From assembly GCA_963810055.1 (NCBI GenBank), contig CAWEME010000023.1, positions 21,865 through 85,864 of the forward strand: a DNA stretch of 64,000 nucleotides. The letters run 5' to 3'. Numbering within the stretch: position 1 is the first letter of the stretch; every line of letters begins with the position of its first letter. Source of the DNA: REEB95 sp963810055 (lineage in GTDB: Bacteria > Pseudomonadota > Alphaproteobacteria > ATCC43930 > CGMCC-115725). The notes beneath the pieces are model-generated. The model was not told the DNA's origin. It saw only the letters and a program-made list of their open reading frames with translations, and searched no databases. This document shows positions 18,195 through 27,011 of this stretch, piece after piece. Position numbers and translations under genes: made by a program.

Positions 18195-18754
18195 GCAAGG
18201 CATTCACCCGCGAAGGCGACGAGGCGCCCGACGAGGTCGACGCGGCAACGGTCGAGCATTCGGAACTCCCGCCCGGCGCCAAGAACTACATCACGCCCGC
18301 GGGCTTCAAACAGCTCCAGGACGAGCTCAAGCATCTGGTCAAGGACGAGCGGCCCAAGGTGGTGGAGACGGTCGCCTGGGCGGCGGGCAACGGCGACCGC
18401 TCGGAGAACGGCGATTACATCTACGGCAAGAAGCGCCTGCGCGAGATCGACGGCCGCATCCACTTTTTGACAAAACGGCTGGAGATCGCCGAAGTGGTCA
18501 ATCCGGCGGCGCAGAAAAACCGCGACCAGGTGTTCTTCGGCGCCACCGTCACCTATGAAGCGGGCGGCGGCGCCAAGCACAAGATCACCATCGTCGGCGT
18601 GGACGAGGCCGATGCCGACCGGGGCAATGTCTCCTGGGTTTCGCCCGTCGCCAAGGCGCTGTTGAAGGCGCGCGCGGGCGACAAGGTGGAGCTGCGCACG
18701 CCGCGCGGCGCCGAGAGCCTCAAAGTGGTGGCGATCGAATACCCCGGCAAATAG
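18191..18754 (+). CDS. greB: Transcription elongation factor GreB
   Basis: A 187-residue Gre factor that rescues backtracked RNA polymerase by stimulating transcript cleavage. The N-terminal coiled coil contains the GreB-type GDRSENGDYIYGKKRLREID with the tip acidic residues, followed by RIHFLTKRLE. The C-terminal FKBP-like domain includes ISWVSPVAKALL-like sequence (WVSPVAKALLKARAGDKVEL). An N-terminal extension of about 30 residues precedes the usual start of the family. ATG overlaps the valS stop (ATGA). GreB rather than GreA is indicated by KKRLREID and VFFGA. Confidence 0.9.
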   Translation: MSKAFTREGDEAPDEVDAATVEHSELPPGAKNYITPAGFKQLQDELKHLVKDERPKVVETVAWAAGNGDRSENGDYIYGKKRLREIDGRIHFLTKRLEIAEVVNPAAQKNRDQVFFGATVTYEAGGGAKHKITIVGVDEADADRGNVSWVSPVAKALLKARAGDKVELRTPRGAESLKVVAIEYPGK

Positions 18755-18818
18755 GCCCCTAGCAACCGGCCGCGCCGCTTTGTATGGTGCGCCCCTGGAT
18801 TTGACAGGGAGACGGGCC

Positions 18819-20561
18819 ATGCCCGACGCCAGTAGCCGGAAACCGTTCGACAAGTCGAAGCTGCCGAGCCGCCACATCACGGTCGGGCCCGAGCGCGCGC
18901 CGCACCGTTCCATGTTCTACGCCATGGGCGTGACCGAGGAGCAATTGACCCAGCCGATCGTCGGCGTCTGCACCACCTGGAACGAGGCGGCGCCGTGCAA
19001 CATCTCGCTGTCGCGCCAGGCCCAGTCGGCCAAGAAAGGCGTCGCCGCTTCCGGCGGCACGCCGCGCGAATTCACCACCATCACCGTCACCGACGGCATC
19101 GCCATGGGCCATGCCGGCATGAAATCCTCGCTGGTGTCGCGCGAGATCATCGCCGATTCGGTCGAGCTCACCATGCGCGGCCACAGCTACGACGCGCTGG
19201 TCGGACTGGCCGGCTGCGACAAATCCCTGCCCGGCCTGATGATGGCGATGCTGCGCTTGAACGTGCCCTCGGTGTTCATGTATGGCGGCTCGATCCTGCC
19301 CGGCCGCTTCCAGGGCCGCGACGTCAGCATCGTCGACGTGTTCGAAGGCGTCGGCATGCACACCGCCGGCAAGATGACCGACGCGGAATTGCACGAGCTC
19401 GAATGCAACGCCTGCCCGTCTTCCGGTTCCTGCGCCGGCCAGTTCACCGCCAACACCATGGCCTGCGTCTCCGAGGCCATCGGCCTGGCGCTGCCCGGCT
19501 CGGCCGGCACGCCCGCGCCCTATGATTCGCGCGACGCCTATGCCGAGGCCTCGGGCGAGGCGGTGATGAACCTGTTGCGCCTCCGGCTCAGGCCGCGCGA
19601 CATCGTCACCCGCCAGGCGCTCGAGAACGCGGCCTCCGTGGTCGCCGCCTCGGGCGGCTCGACCAACGGCGCGCTCCATCTGCCCGCGATCGCCAACGAA
19701 GCCGGGATCGATTTCGACATCCACGCGGTGGGAAAGGTTTTCCAGCGCACGCCCTATATCGGCGACTTCAAGCCGGGCGGCAAATACGTGATGAAGGACC
19801 TGCACGGCATCGGCGGCGTGCCGGTGCTGCTGAAGGCGCTGCTGGACGGGGGCTTTCTGCACGGCGATTGCCTCACCGTCACCGGCAAGACCATGGCGGA
19901 GAATCTCAAAAACGTGGTCCTGCCCAAGAACCAGGACGTGGTGCATCCGACCTCGAAGCCGCTGTCGCCGACCGGCGGGCTGATGGTGCTCAAGGGCAAT
20001 CTCGCGCTGCAAGGCTCGATCTGCAAGATCGCGGGCATGCAGGGCATCCAGCTCAAGTTCCGCGGTCCGGCGCGCTGCTTCGACCGCGAGGAGGATTGCT
20101 TCGCCGCGGTCGAGGCCGGCAAGTACAAGAAGGGCGACGTGCTGGTGATCCGCTACGAAGGCCCGCGCGGCGGCCCGGGCATGCGCGAAATGCTGTCCAC
20201 CACCGCCGCGCTTTACGGCCGGGGCGCGGGCCACGACGTGGCGCTCATCACCGACGGGCGTTTCTCCGGCGGCACGCGCGGCTTCTGCATCGGGCATGTC
20301 GGGCCCGAGGCCGCCGTGGGCGGACCGATCGGCCTGTTGAAGGACGGCGACATCATCGTGATGGACGCCATATCCGGCACGCTTTCGGTCGAGCTCTCGG
20401 ACGAGGAACTGGCCAAGCGGCGCAAGGCCTGGCAGCCGAGGAAGACCGAATATCAGTCGGGCGCGTTGTGGCGCTACGCCCAGACCGTGGGCGACGCGGA
20501 AAAGGGCGCGGTGGTGCATCCCGGAGCCAAAGCGGAAACCCACGTCTTTGCCGATATCTGA
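18819..20561 (+). CDS. ilvD: Dihydroxy-acid dehydratase
   Basis: Iron-sulfur dehydratase making 2-oxo acids for valine, leucine and isoleucine. It has 580 residues. Likely cluster cysteines are Cys60 (EAAPCNISL), Cys133 (LAGCDKSLPG) and the cysteine region CNACPSSGSCAGQF. The C-terminal GRFSGGTRGFCIGHVGPEA carries the conserved active-site serine. I chose the ATG at 18819, with GGGAGACGGG before it, over an upstream in-frame start at 18780. The next gene starts with TTG inside the last codons of ilvD. Confidence 0.93.
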   Translation: MPDASSRKPFDKSKLPSRHITVGPERAPHRSMFYAMGVTEEQLTQPIVGVCTTWNEAAPCNISLSRQAQSAKKGVAASGGTPREFTTITVTDGIAMGHAGMKSSLVSREIIADSVELTMRGHSYDALVGLAGCDKSLPGLMMAMLRLNVPSVFMYGGSILPGRFQGRDVSIVDVFEGVGMHTAGKMTDAELHELECNACPSSGSCAGQFTANTMACVSEAIGLALPGSAGTPAPYDSRDAYAEASGEAVMNLLRLRLRPRDIVTRQALENAASVVAASGGSTNGALHLPAIANEAGIDFDIHAVGKVFQRTPYIGDFKPGGKYVMKDLHGIGGVPVLLKALLDGGFLHGDCLTVTGKTMAENLKNVVLPKNQDVVHPTSKPLSPTGGLMVLKGNLALQGSICKIAGMQGIQLKFRGPARCFDREEDCFAAVEAGKYKKGDVLVIRYEGPRGGPGMREMLSTTAALYGRGAGHDVALITDGRFSGGTRGFCIGHVGPEAAVGGPIGLLKDGDIIVMDAISGTLSVELSDEELAKRRKAWQPRKTEYQSGALWRYAQTVGDAEKGAVVHPGAKAETHVFADI

Positions 20562-22025
20562 CGTCGAAGCCCGGGAACACGAACGCAAAACGCTGGTCAC
20601 CGCGGCGGTGCTGATCTACACCCTGGCGCTGACGGCGCGGCTGCTGCCGGTGTTCGTCCAACCTTCGCTCAATTATCCCGACGAGATTTTCCAAAGCATC
20701 GAACAGGCGCACCGGCTGGTCTACGGCACCGGCCTGGTGCCGTGGGAATTCGTCTACGGCACGCGCTCCTGGTTCCTGCCCGGGGTGATCGCCGGGCTGA
20801 TGGAATTCGCGCGGATCTTCGGTCCGGGGCCGGCCTATTACCTCCCGGTTATCGGCCTGACCTTGGCCGCGCTGGGCGCCACGAGCGCGCTCTGCGCCTT
20901 CTTCTGGGGCCAGCGTTTCTACGGCCTGTGGGGCGGCGTCCTCGCCGGCACCTTCACGGCGATGTGGGTCGACCTGGCCTATTTTAGCCCGCGCGCCTTG
21001 AGCGAGGTGGTGGCGGCGCATGTGCTGGTGATCGGGCTCTATCTGATGGCGCCGGGCTATGCGGTGTCGGACAAGCGGCGCCTGATGCTCGCCGGTTTCC
21101 TCTTGGGTCTGGCGGCGATGATGCGGATTCAGCTGGCGCCGGCGGTGGCGTTGATCGTGCTGTGGCCCGCGGGCGAATGGCGCCGCAACCTGGCGCCGCT
21201 GGCGCTGGGCGGATTCGCCGCCTTCCTGCTGTTAGGATTACTCGATTGGGCGACCTGGAGCTATCCCTGGGAATCGCTCTATCGCAACGTCGCGCTCAAT
21301 CTATTTTACGACATCAGCGGGTTTTGGGGCACCGAGCCCTGGTACGCCTATATCGATCTGCTGGTCGAGCTATTGGACCGTGCCCTTCACCATTTTGATG
21401 CTGGTGATGGCGTATCTGGGCAGCTTCCGCGGAAAGACGCATCGCGCTGGCGGCGCTGGCCGTCTTCGCCGTCCATTCCTTCATCGGCCACAAGGAGTGG
21501 CGCTTCCTCTATCCCGCCATCCTGCTGACGGTGATCGCGGCCGGGATCGGCGCGGCGTATCTGCTCGACCGCTTCAGCCGGAATTCGAAACCGGTCCTGT
21601 TGGCGGTGCCGGCGCTGGTGGCGGCGGTGCTGATTCCGGTGGCGTTGCTGCGGACCCCGAATTACCGCGAGCTGTTCGGCCGCGACAGCGCGGTGATGCA
21701 GGCGGCGGTCGAGGTATCGAAGCTGGACAATGTCTGCGGCATCGAGCTTTTGGGCGTTCCGTGGTGGTGGTCGGGCGGCTACAGCCTGATGCACCAGAAC
21801 GCGCCGCTTTACTGGCTCGATGGCGGGCAGGATTTTGCCGCGCACCAGGATGCCTTCAACACCGTGATCGCGGCGGGCGACGTGCCGGCGCCGTTCGAGA
21901 AAAAGACCTGTTTCGGCAAGGTGTGCGTGGCCGAGCGCCCGGGAAGCTGCGCGCCCTATCCGATGCAGAAGCCCGAAGGCCCTTCCGGCATTCCCGCCTT
22001 CATGGCGCCCGAATTGAAAGGCTGA
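20548..22025 (+). CDS. GT22-like (ALG9/PIG-B type) membrane mannosyltransferase, two frameshifts
   Basis: An integral-membrane GT-C glycosyltransferase of about 491 residues when repaired. The first lumenal loop carries the acidic motif NYPDEIFQSIEQ, and the later HKEWRFLYPAIL matches the HKExRF signature of family GT22 (ALG9, PIG-B). About nine hydrophobic helices are visible. Two +1 shifts, near 21368-21371 and 21435-21438, are needed to join the three parts (YWTVPFTILMLV, then RIALAALAVFAVHSF). The best start is a TTG at 20548 overlapping ilvD; a later GTG is possible. The natural acceptor is unknown. Confidence 0.75.
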
Positions 22026-22035
22026 GTCCGGTCCG

Positions 22036-23100
22036 ATGCCAAGGGGCATGAAATTCCGCACCCTGCGCCGGGCATCCGATCTCGCCCAAGCCGGGCTGAT
22101 CGCGCCCGGGCGCGTGGCTGAACTGGAACGGGTCGCCGGGATTTTCGAGCTGGCGCTGCCGCCGCGGATGGCGGCCCTGATCGGCGACGCCGGAGATCCC
22201 ATCTTCCGGCAATTCATTCCTTCGTCCGCCGAACTCGAAACCGCGCCCGGGGAACTCGCCGATCCCATCGGCGACCGGAAATTCTCGCCGGTGAAGGGCA
22301 TCGTCCACCGTTATCCCGACCGCGTGCTGCTGAAGCCTTCGCATCTCTGCCCGGTCTATTGCCGCTTCTGCTTCCGCCGCGAGCAGGTGGGACGGGAGGG
22401 GGAAAGGCTCTCGCCGCGCGAGTTGGAGGCCGCGCTCGATTACATCCGGGCGCGAAAGCAAATCTGGGAAGTCATTGTCACCGGCGGCGATCCGTTCCTG
22501 CTGTCGCCGCGAAGGGTGCGCGAAATCACGCGCGCGCTCGACGCCATCCCGCATCTGGGCGTGATCCGGTTTCACACCCGCATGCCCATTGTATCGCCGC
22601 GGTCAATCACATCGGCGTTGGTGGAAGCATTGGCCGCGAAGAAAGCGGTTTATGTGGTGGTGCATGTCAATCATCCGAAGGAGCTGACGCGTGCATCGCG
22701 CGCCGCCTGCGCGCGGCTGGTCAAGGCGGGCATTCCGCTGCTGTCCCAGAGCGTGCTGCTGAAGGGCGTCAACGACGACGCCGCGATTCTGGAAAAACTG
22801 TTCCGCGATCTCGTGGCCATGCGGATCAAGCCCTATTACCTGCACCACGCCGATCTGGCGCGCGGCACGGCGCATTTCCGCGTGCCCCTGGCCGAAGGCC
22901 GCGCCTTGATGAAGCGCCTGCGCGGCCGGGTTTCGGGTCTGTGCCAGCCGGCCTATGTGCTCGACCTGCCCGGCGGCTTCGGCAAGGTGCCGGTCGGTCC
23001 GTGCTATGCGCGCGAGGGAAGCGGGCCGCATGAATGGCTGATCGAGGATATGGCAGGCCGCCTCCACTGTTACCCGCCGGGCACAGGCGCAAAGGATTAG
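22036..23100 (+). CDS. Lysine-2,3-aminomutase family radical SAM protein (KamA/EpmB-like)
   Basis: A radical SAM, PLP-dependent aminomutase of 354 residues. The cluster motif CPVYCRFCF holds Cys105, Cys109 and Cys112. GGDPFLL binds SAM, and the C-terminal lysine for PLP is probably in GFGKVPVGP. The length fits the short form (EpmB, which converts lysine to beta-lysine for EF-P modification) better than catabolic KamA (about 415 residues). The EF-P and EpmA genes are not in the window, so the physiological role is inferred. ATG at 22048 (MKFRTL) is an alternative start. Confidence 0.82.
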   Translation: MPRGMKFRTLRRASDLAQAGLIAPGRVAELERVAGIFELALPPRMAALIGDAGDPIFRQFIPSSAELETAPGELADPIGDRKFSPVKGIVHRYPDRVLLKPSHLCPVYCRFCFRREQVGREGERLSPRELEAALDYIRARKQIWEVIVTGGDPFLLSPRRVREITRALDAIPHLGVIRFHTRMPIVSPRSITSALVEALAAKKAVYVVVHVNHPKELTRASRAACARLVKAGIPLLSQSVLLKGVNDDAAILEKLFRDLVAMRIKPYYLHHADLARGTAHFRVPLAEGRALMKRLRGRVSGLCQPAYVLDLPGGFGKVPVGPCYAREGSGPHEWLIEDMAGRLHCYPPGTGAKD

Positions 23101-23299
23101 CGTCATCCGCCGCCGCGGGCGTAAATCGCGTTTCTTTCCAAGGGGATAGTCTTTCCGAGTCGCGCCGCCAAAAAGCGGCCTTTTATTGCGGCGCGCGGAT
23201 CGAAGGGGTAAAGTTCCTGTAATATCAAAGATGGCGCGGCGCCTTCCGGATGGGGGCGGGGGAGCCGGGTCAACGGTTGTGTCGAGAGTTTTGAATCGT

Positions 23300-23887
23300 A
23301 TGATTCGGTCGGCCCCGCGCGCATTCCTGTCCATCGGCGCCTTGGCGTTGGCGGCGCTCTATGCGCTGGCCGCGCCGGCTTTCGCCGACGGCGCGGCGGT
23401 CACCTATGCCGGCACGCTGGTGCGCGGCGGCGCGCCCATGCCGCAATTCCAGCTCGCTTTCCCGGACGCTGATTCCGGCAAGCCGGCAGCCGGCGCCGGC
23501 AATCTCCAGATCGACGTGACCGCGCCCGACAAGAGCGTGTTCAGATTCCTGTTCTCGCCGCGGCCGCAATGGGGCTCGAATTACGAACCCGCCACCGGCA
23601 CCACCAGCAGCGCCGCCGGCTTAGCCTGGAACGACCGCCTCGGCGGCAGCAAGTTCTATGGCGGCTTCGGGCTGGTCGGCAGCGTGCTCAATCCGGGCGC
23701 GGACGATTTGATCCACCGCCTCCAGGGCTCGCCCCCGGCGCTCTACGGCACGGTGCATTTCGGCTACGAGCTGAACGGCGAGCAGAACCTGTTCTTGTCC
23801 TACGATCGCGCGCGCACGATGGACTTCACCACCGATCGCGGCGAGCTGGGCGATAACCTGCGGCTGAACTACGGCGTTAAGTTCTAG
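23300..23887 (+). CDS. Predicted small outer-membrane beta-barrel protein of unknown function
   Basis: About 195 residues with a signal peptide (MIRSAPRAFLSIGALALAALYALAAPAFA). The mature protein has alternating aromatic/polar strands (SKFYGGFGLVGSVL, ALYGTVHFGYELNGE, QNLFLSYDRART) and ends with phenylalanine, as outer-membrane barrels usually do (LRLNYGVKF). No family is recognised with certainty; PagL-like barrels share the size but not the catalytic HxS motif as far as I can see. The start is uncertain: GTG at 23279 and ATG at 23231 are in frame. A second copy of its last nine codons lies 50 bases downstream. Confidence 0.55.
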   Translation: MIRSAPRAFLSIGALALAALYALAAPAFADGAAVTYAGTLVRGGAPMPQFQLAFPDADSGKPAAGAGNLQIDVTAPDKSVFRFLFSPRPQWGSNYEPATGTTSSAAGLAWNDRLGGSKFYGGFGLVGSVLNPGADDLIHRLQGSPPALYGTVHFGYELNGEQNLFLSYDRARTMDFTTDRGELGDNLRLNYGVKF

Positions 23888-23934
23888 CTCTAGTCTGCGC
23901 GCCCATTTTTTTGTTTTGCCGCTCCGCGGCGGGG

Positions 23935-23964
23935 CTCCGCCTCAATTACGGCGTGAAGTTCTAG
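23935..23964 (+). pseudogene. Orphan 3' end of a paralogue of the upstream barrel gene
   Basis: Nine codons plus stop read LRLNYGVKF, identical in protein to the end of the upstream gene (23858-23887 region), but five codons differ only at the third base (for example CTG/CTC, CGG/CGC, AAC/AAT, GTT/GTG). Synonymous-only divergence means this tail once belonged to a selected paralogue whose body is now gone. Confidence 0.5.
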
Positions 23965-23981
23965 CACGCAGTTTGATCGTC

Positions 23982-24004
23982 ATGCCCGGACTTGTTCCGG
24001 GCAT
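23982..24004. repeat. ATGCCCGGA palindromic dispersed repeat
   Basis: A perfect 9-bp inverted repeat ATGCCCGGA / TCCGGGCAT around a five-base loop, within the context GTCATGCCCGG...CATCCACG. This sequence is a familiar extragenic palindrome in alphaproteobacteria. A diverged relative ends near 32385. Confidence 0.65.
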
Positions 24005-24089
24005 CCACGTCTTGCCGCACGGCGCTTCACGGTAATTGAGGGAGGATGTAAATAATGACATACTCTTTTTGAGTTCATCGGCAGGATGA

Positions 24090-24638
24090 ATGATCATGCT
24101 GGGTTATATAATTGGTATGACATTTTTTGTATTAATTGTTGGTGGCACCATAGCCATCTATGTCATTTCTATTTTCTCAGTTGTTTCACACACCAAAGAA
24201 AAAAGGAGGCAAGAGAAAATAGAAAAGGACATATCGTACGAGCGTCCAGAACAAGAATTGGTCAAAGGTAACATTTTTGGCTTTGATAAACTGGGAGAAA
24301 GTGAATCCGTAACCAGAACTGACAGTCAAAGCTGGCAATATCCCAAAGGCAACCGCTCTGCGCTAGGTAGCTTTCCCCTAATTCTCATTTACCCAATTTA
24401 TCCACTTCTCATGTTTGGTGTAATTTTTCTCACCTTCAAGATTTGGATGCCGATACTCATGATCTTAGGCGGAATCGTTGCCCTAGGCGTGGGTCTTTTC
24501 CTGGTTATTGGTGCACCCATCGCAATGGTCAAAGGTGCCATTTTTGGGTTCGAAAAAGGACAAACCAACCAAAATTCCATGCCACGAGAAACTACAAGCG
24601 TTGGGGGTGCATCTGATCCTAAAGACCGACCAATATAG
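24090..24638 (+). CDS. AT-rich predicted membrane protein, likely acquired
   Basis: A 182-residue protein of unknown function. One membrane segment is at the N-terminus (about residues 4-30). A charged cytoplasmic stretch follows (KEKRRQEKIEKDISYER), then two or three more hydrophobic segments between about 90 and 155. A short motif recurs: KGNIFGFDKL near residue 61 and KGAIFGFEKG near 148, suggesting an internal duplication. Base composition is far more AT-rich than everything around it and codon use differs, so horizontal acquisition is likely. ATG at 24096 may be the true start because AGGA lies nine bases before it. Confidence 0.6.
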   Translation: MIMLGYIIGMTFFVLIVGGTIAIYVISIFSVVSHTKEKRRQEKIEKDISYERPEQELVKGNIFGFDKLGESESVTRTDSQSWQYPKGNRSALGSFPLILIYPIYPLLMFGVIFLTFKIWMPILMILGGIVALGVGLFLVIGAPIAMVKGAIFGFEKGQTNQNSMPRETTSVGGASDPKDRPI

Positions 24639-24727
24639 AGCTAGATGCGTTTGCTATCTAATACAGCATTGTCCCAATTTGATTCCGCGCGTGTCCTAAT
24701 TACCCTCAATACTGGACAGCAAGAGCT

Positions 24728-25507
24728 TTAGCGCTCGGATGCGATCTCGCACACCACCGGCGTGTGATCGGACGCCTTGTCCTGGCCGCGCGGGCCCTTG
24801 TCCACGGCGCAGGAATGCAGCCGGTCGGCGGCCTGGGGCGAGAGCAGGATATGGTCGATGCGCAGGCCTTCGTCGCTTTGCCAGCGGCGCTGCTGGTAAT
24901 CCCAATAGGTGTAGAGGTGTCCTTCGGGATGGAGCGCGCGTAGCGCGTCGGTCAATCCCAGGTTGAGCAGCGCGTGGAAGCGCGCGCGCGATTCCGGCCG
25001 GCACAGCGCATCATTCGCCATGATCTCGGGATCGAACACGTCTTCGTCGGTAGGACAGACGTTGAAATCGCCGGCCAGGGCGAAAGCCCGTTCGCTGTCG
25101 AGCAAGGCCGCGGCATAGGCCGCCAGGCGTTTCATCCAGGCGAGCTTGTAGTCGAATTTCTCGCCCGGCGCCGGATTGCCGTTCGGTAGATAGACCGAGG
25201 CGACGCGCAAGCCCGCGATCGTCGCTTCGATATAGCGCGCCTGCTCGTCGCTCTTGTCGCCGGGCAACGCGCGCACCACGTCTTCCGGTTTCTCGCGCGA
25301 CAAGATCGCGACGCCGTTATAGGTCTTCTGCCCCGCAACCTCGGCGAAATAGCCCAGCCGCTTCAATTCGAGATCCGGGAAATCCCCGGTCGGGCATTTC
25401 AATTCCTGGAGACAGACGATGTCGGGCTTGGCGGATTTGAGCCAATGGGTGAGATGGCCGAGCCGGGCCTTGATCGAGTTGACGTTCCAGGTGGCGAGCT
25501 TGATCAA
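24728..25507 (-). CDS. xthA: Exodeoxyribonuclease III / AP endonuclease
   Basis: A 259-residue exonuclease III family repair enzyme cutting at abasic sites. Signature blocks are present in order: LATWNVNSIKARL, CLQELKCPTGDFP (metal-binding Glu), the GDFNVCPTDEDV block with the catalytic Asp/Asn, RIDHILLS, and the C-terminal SDHTPVVCEI with the catalytic His. The gene is read on the minus strand, 21 bases after erpA, an order conserved in alphaproteobacteria. AT-rich foreign-looking DNA lies immediately downstream. Confidence 0.93.
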   Translation of the reverse strand: MIKLATWNVNSIKARLGHLTHWLKSAKPDIVCLQELKCPTGDFPDLELKRLGYFAEVAGQKTYNGVAILSREKPEDVVRALPGDKSDEQARYIEATIAGLRVASVYLPNGNPAPGEKFDYKLAWMKRLAAYAAALLDSERAFALAGDFNVCPTDEDVFDPEIMANDALCRPESRARFHALLNLGLTDALRALHPEGHLYTYWDYQQRRWQSDEGLRIDHILLSPQAADRLHSCAVDKGPRGQDKASDHTPVVCEIASER

Positions 25508-25528
25508 GCGCGGCGAGGCGAGGGCGGC

Positions 25529-25888
25529 CTAGGCGACCGAGAAGGAATTGCCGCAGCCGCAGGACGAGGCGGCGTTGGGATTCTTCACCTGGAAGGACGC
25601 GCCCATCATGTCCTCGACGAAATCGATCTCGGCGCCGGCCAAAAGCCCGAGCGAGGTCTCGTCGACCACCAGCTCGACGCCGTCGCGCTCGAACACGCGG
25701 TCCTCGGGCTGGCGCGAATCGTCGAAGCTGAAGCCGTATTGGAAGCCGGAGCAGCCGCCGCCCGACACCGTCAGGCGCAAAAAAGCGTTGGGCTGGTTCT
25801 CCAGCACCTTCAGCTCCTTGACGCGCCGGGCCGCGCTGGCGCTCAAACTGACGCCTCGCTCGCCGGTGGTGTTGCCGCCTTCGGCCAT
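25529..25888 (-). CDS. erpA: Iron-sulfur cluster insertion protein (ErpA/HesB family)
   Basis: A 119-residue A-type carrier delivering Fe-S clusters to apoproteins. All three ligating cysteines are present: Cys46 in SGGGCSGFQY, and Cys110 and Cys112 in SSCGCGNSF. Family motifs LRLTVSGGGCSG and FVEDMMGASFQVKNPNA are intact. It is transcribed ahead of xthA. In related genomes dgt lies directly divergent to it, but here about 6.6 kb of accessory DNA intervenes. Confidence 0.9.
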   Translation of the reverse strand: MAEGGNTTGERGVSLSASAARRVKELKVLENQPNAFLRLTVSGGGCSGFQYGFSFDDSRQPEDRVFERDGVELVVDETSLGLLAGAEIDFVEDMMGASFQVKNPNAASSCGCGNSFSVA

Positions 25889-25981
25889 GTCTCGGAACTC
25901 CTCGCTAACCCTCTTGTTATGTGGGGATTATAGCCGGTTTGTCAAACCGCGCCGAATCACCTTAGTGGGTCGGTTTGACCA

Positions 25982-26003
25982 GAGTCCGCTTTGGGTCAAA
26001 ACC
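25982..26003. repeat. GTCCGCTTT palindrome, half copy
   Basis: The left arm and loop of the local repeat (GTCCGCTTTGGGTCAAAA) without the matching right arm. It is the leftmost member of the family found between 26.0 and 32.2 kb. Confidence 0.6.
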
Positions 26004-26027
26004 AGTTATTCCGCGATGTCAGCATCA

Positions 26028-26101
26028 ACTCCGCTTTGCCCCCGATGGCGGACATTGATAGGAAGCCCTTGAACGGCCGCTTTGTGCCAATAGCGGACCT
26101 T
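26028..26101. repeat. Two GTCCGCTTT palindromes in tandem
   Basis: Copy one (26028-26055) pairs TCCGCTTTG-type sequence with GGCGGACATT. Copy two (26076-26101) pairs GCCGCTTTG with AGCGGACCTT. The stretch GGACATTGATAGGAAG plus CTTGAACG linking them recurs at 30194-30220, showing that a longer composite unit has been copied. Confidence 0.65.
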
Positions 26102-26201
26102 GCCTGCTTCCCTGGGATCGCAGCACTTCAGAATACGATCGCCTTGGCCGCCGCCGCGAACTGGTTCCTGGCCATCCCGAAAACCAGGCCGGAATAGATG
26201 G

Positions 26202-26936
26202 TCAAGGAAAGCCCCGCGTCCGTGTCCGGTTGACGATTGTTTTACCGTGCAAGCCTAATGGCGACGAAGCGTTGACCATCAGATTCGGCGCGGTGACGAT
26301 TTTCGTGAGCACGCATTCGATCGGCGTGCCGTGTTCGACTATGCGGAATGCGACGGGCACTCGGTGATCGTCGAGCCACACCACGTCGCGCTTGCGTCCT
26401 TGAATGACGTATTCCCGCACGCGCTCCAACGTGTCTTCGACGGTCATCATGGTTTCCTGGCCGCTGGTTACGCTCACATGATCCACGAGCCCAGTTTTGG
26501 TCGACATCATCAGGTCCGAATGCGTGAGCATGCCGGCGACCCATGGATTGGATGTCTCCACGTCGGCCGGCGCCAATGTCACGCCCTGCGGCGAGGTGAT
26601 GGCGAACCGGTCGCCTTCGGCCCGGCCGGTAATTTCGACGTTCTTGCCGTTGGTCTGAGTTACGCCGTGAAAGAGGATCAGCCGGCCGTTACGCCATTCC
26701 TCGTGGCGCGTTGCGTCCTGGCGAAACATCGTGATGCCGAGTATACGGACCGCAACGTGCACCACGGTTTCGACGTCGATCGTGCCGGCGTTCTGTTCGA
26801 TCGTGTTGGTGAAAGTACCGATGGAGCCGAAGATCGGGTGCTGGATACGGTACTCATAGACCGTCGGCGCCGCACAAGCAGGCCCGGCCAGCACAATGGT
26901 CAGCGCAACGCTCGACGCCAACAATCGGCAATTCAT
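26202..26936 (-). CDS. Secreted protein of the DUF6134 kind
   Basis: A 244-residue exported protein of unknown function. The signal peptide is MNCRLLASSVALTIVLAGPACA, followed by a beta-rich body that begins PTVYEYRIQHPIFGSIGTFT and includes TRHEEWRNGRLILFHGVTQT and RKRDVVWLDDHRVPVAFRI. This arrangement resembles the DUF6134 family of periplasmic proteins, which look like lipid-carrier-type barrels; that comparison is from memory of the family pattern. The C-terminus ends in repeat-containing DNA. No partner gene is adjacent. Confidence 0.6.
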   Translation of the reverse strand: MNCRLLASSVALTIVLAGPACAAPTVYEYRIQHPIFGSIGTFTNTIEQNAGTIDVETVVHVAVRILGITMFRQDATRHEEWRNGRLILFHGVTQTNGKNVEITGRAEGDRFAITSPQGVTLAPADVETSNPWVAGMLTHSDLMMSTKTGLVDHVSVTSGQETMMTVEDTLERVREYVIQGRKRDVVWLDDHRVPVAFRIVEHGTPIECVLTKIVTAPNLMVNASSPLGLHGKTIVNRTRTRGFP

Positions 26937-27011
26937 GGCATAAATCTAGCATAGGTTGGTGGGCCTGCGAAGCGGTTCGCCCGGTTCTTGCCGCGTGCCG
27001 CCGCAGGCTAT

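Larger units (their letters stand above)
25889..26201. other. Non-coding stretch with repeat copies
   Basis: About 310 bases between erpA (promoter side) and the 3' end of the DUF6134-like gene. It holds a half copy (25982-26003) and two full copies (26028-26055, 26076-26101) of the GTCCGCTTT palindrome. I see no credible gene. Confidence 0.6.

Noticed and set aside
18191..18754. GreA instead of GreB
   Set aside because: KKRLREID and VFFGA with SPVAKALL are GreB-type, although an N-terminal extension is present.
18759..20600. A 613-codon open frame opposite ilvD, and similar long minus-strand frames opposite dgt, gyrA and the RND genes
   Set aside because: They mirror real genes with strong third-position GC bias, show only Arg/His/Ala-rich sequence and have no motifs.
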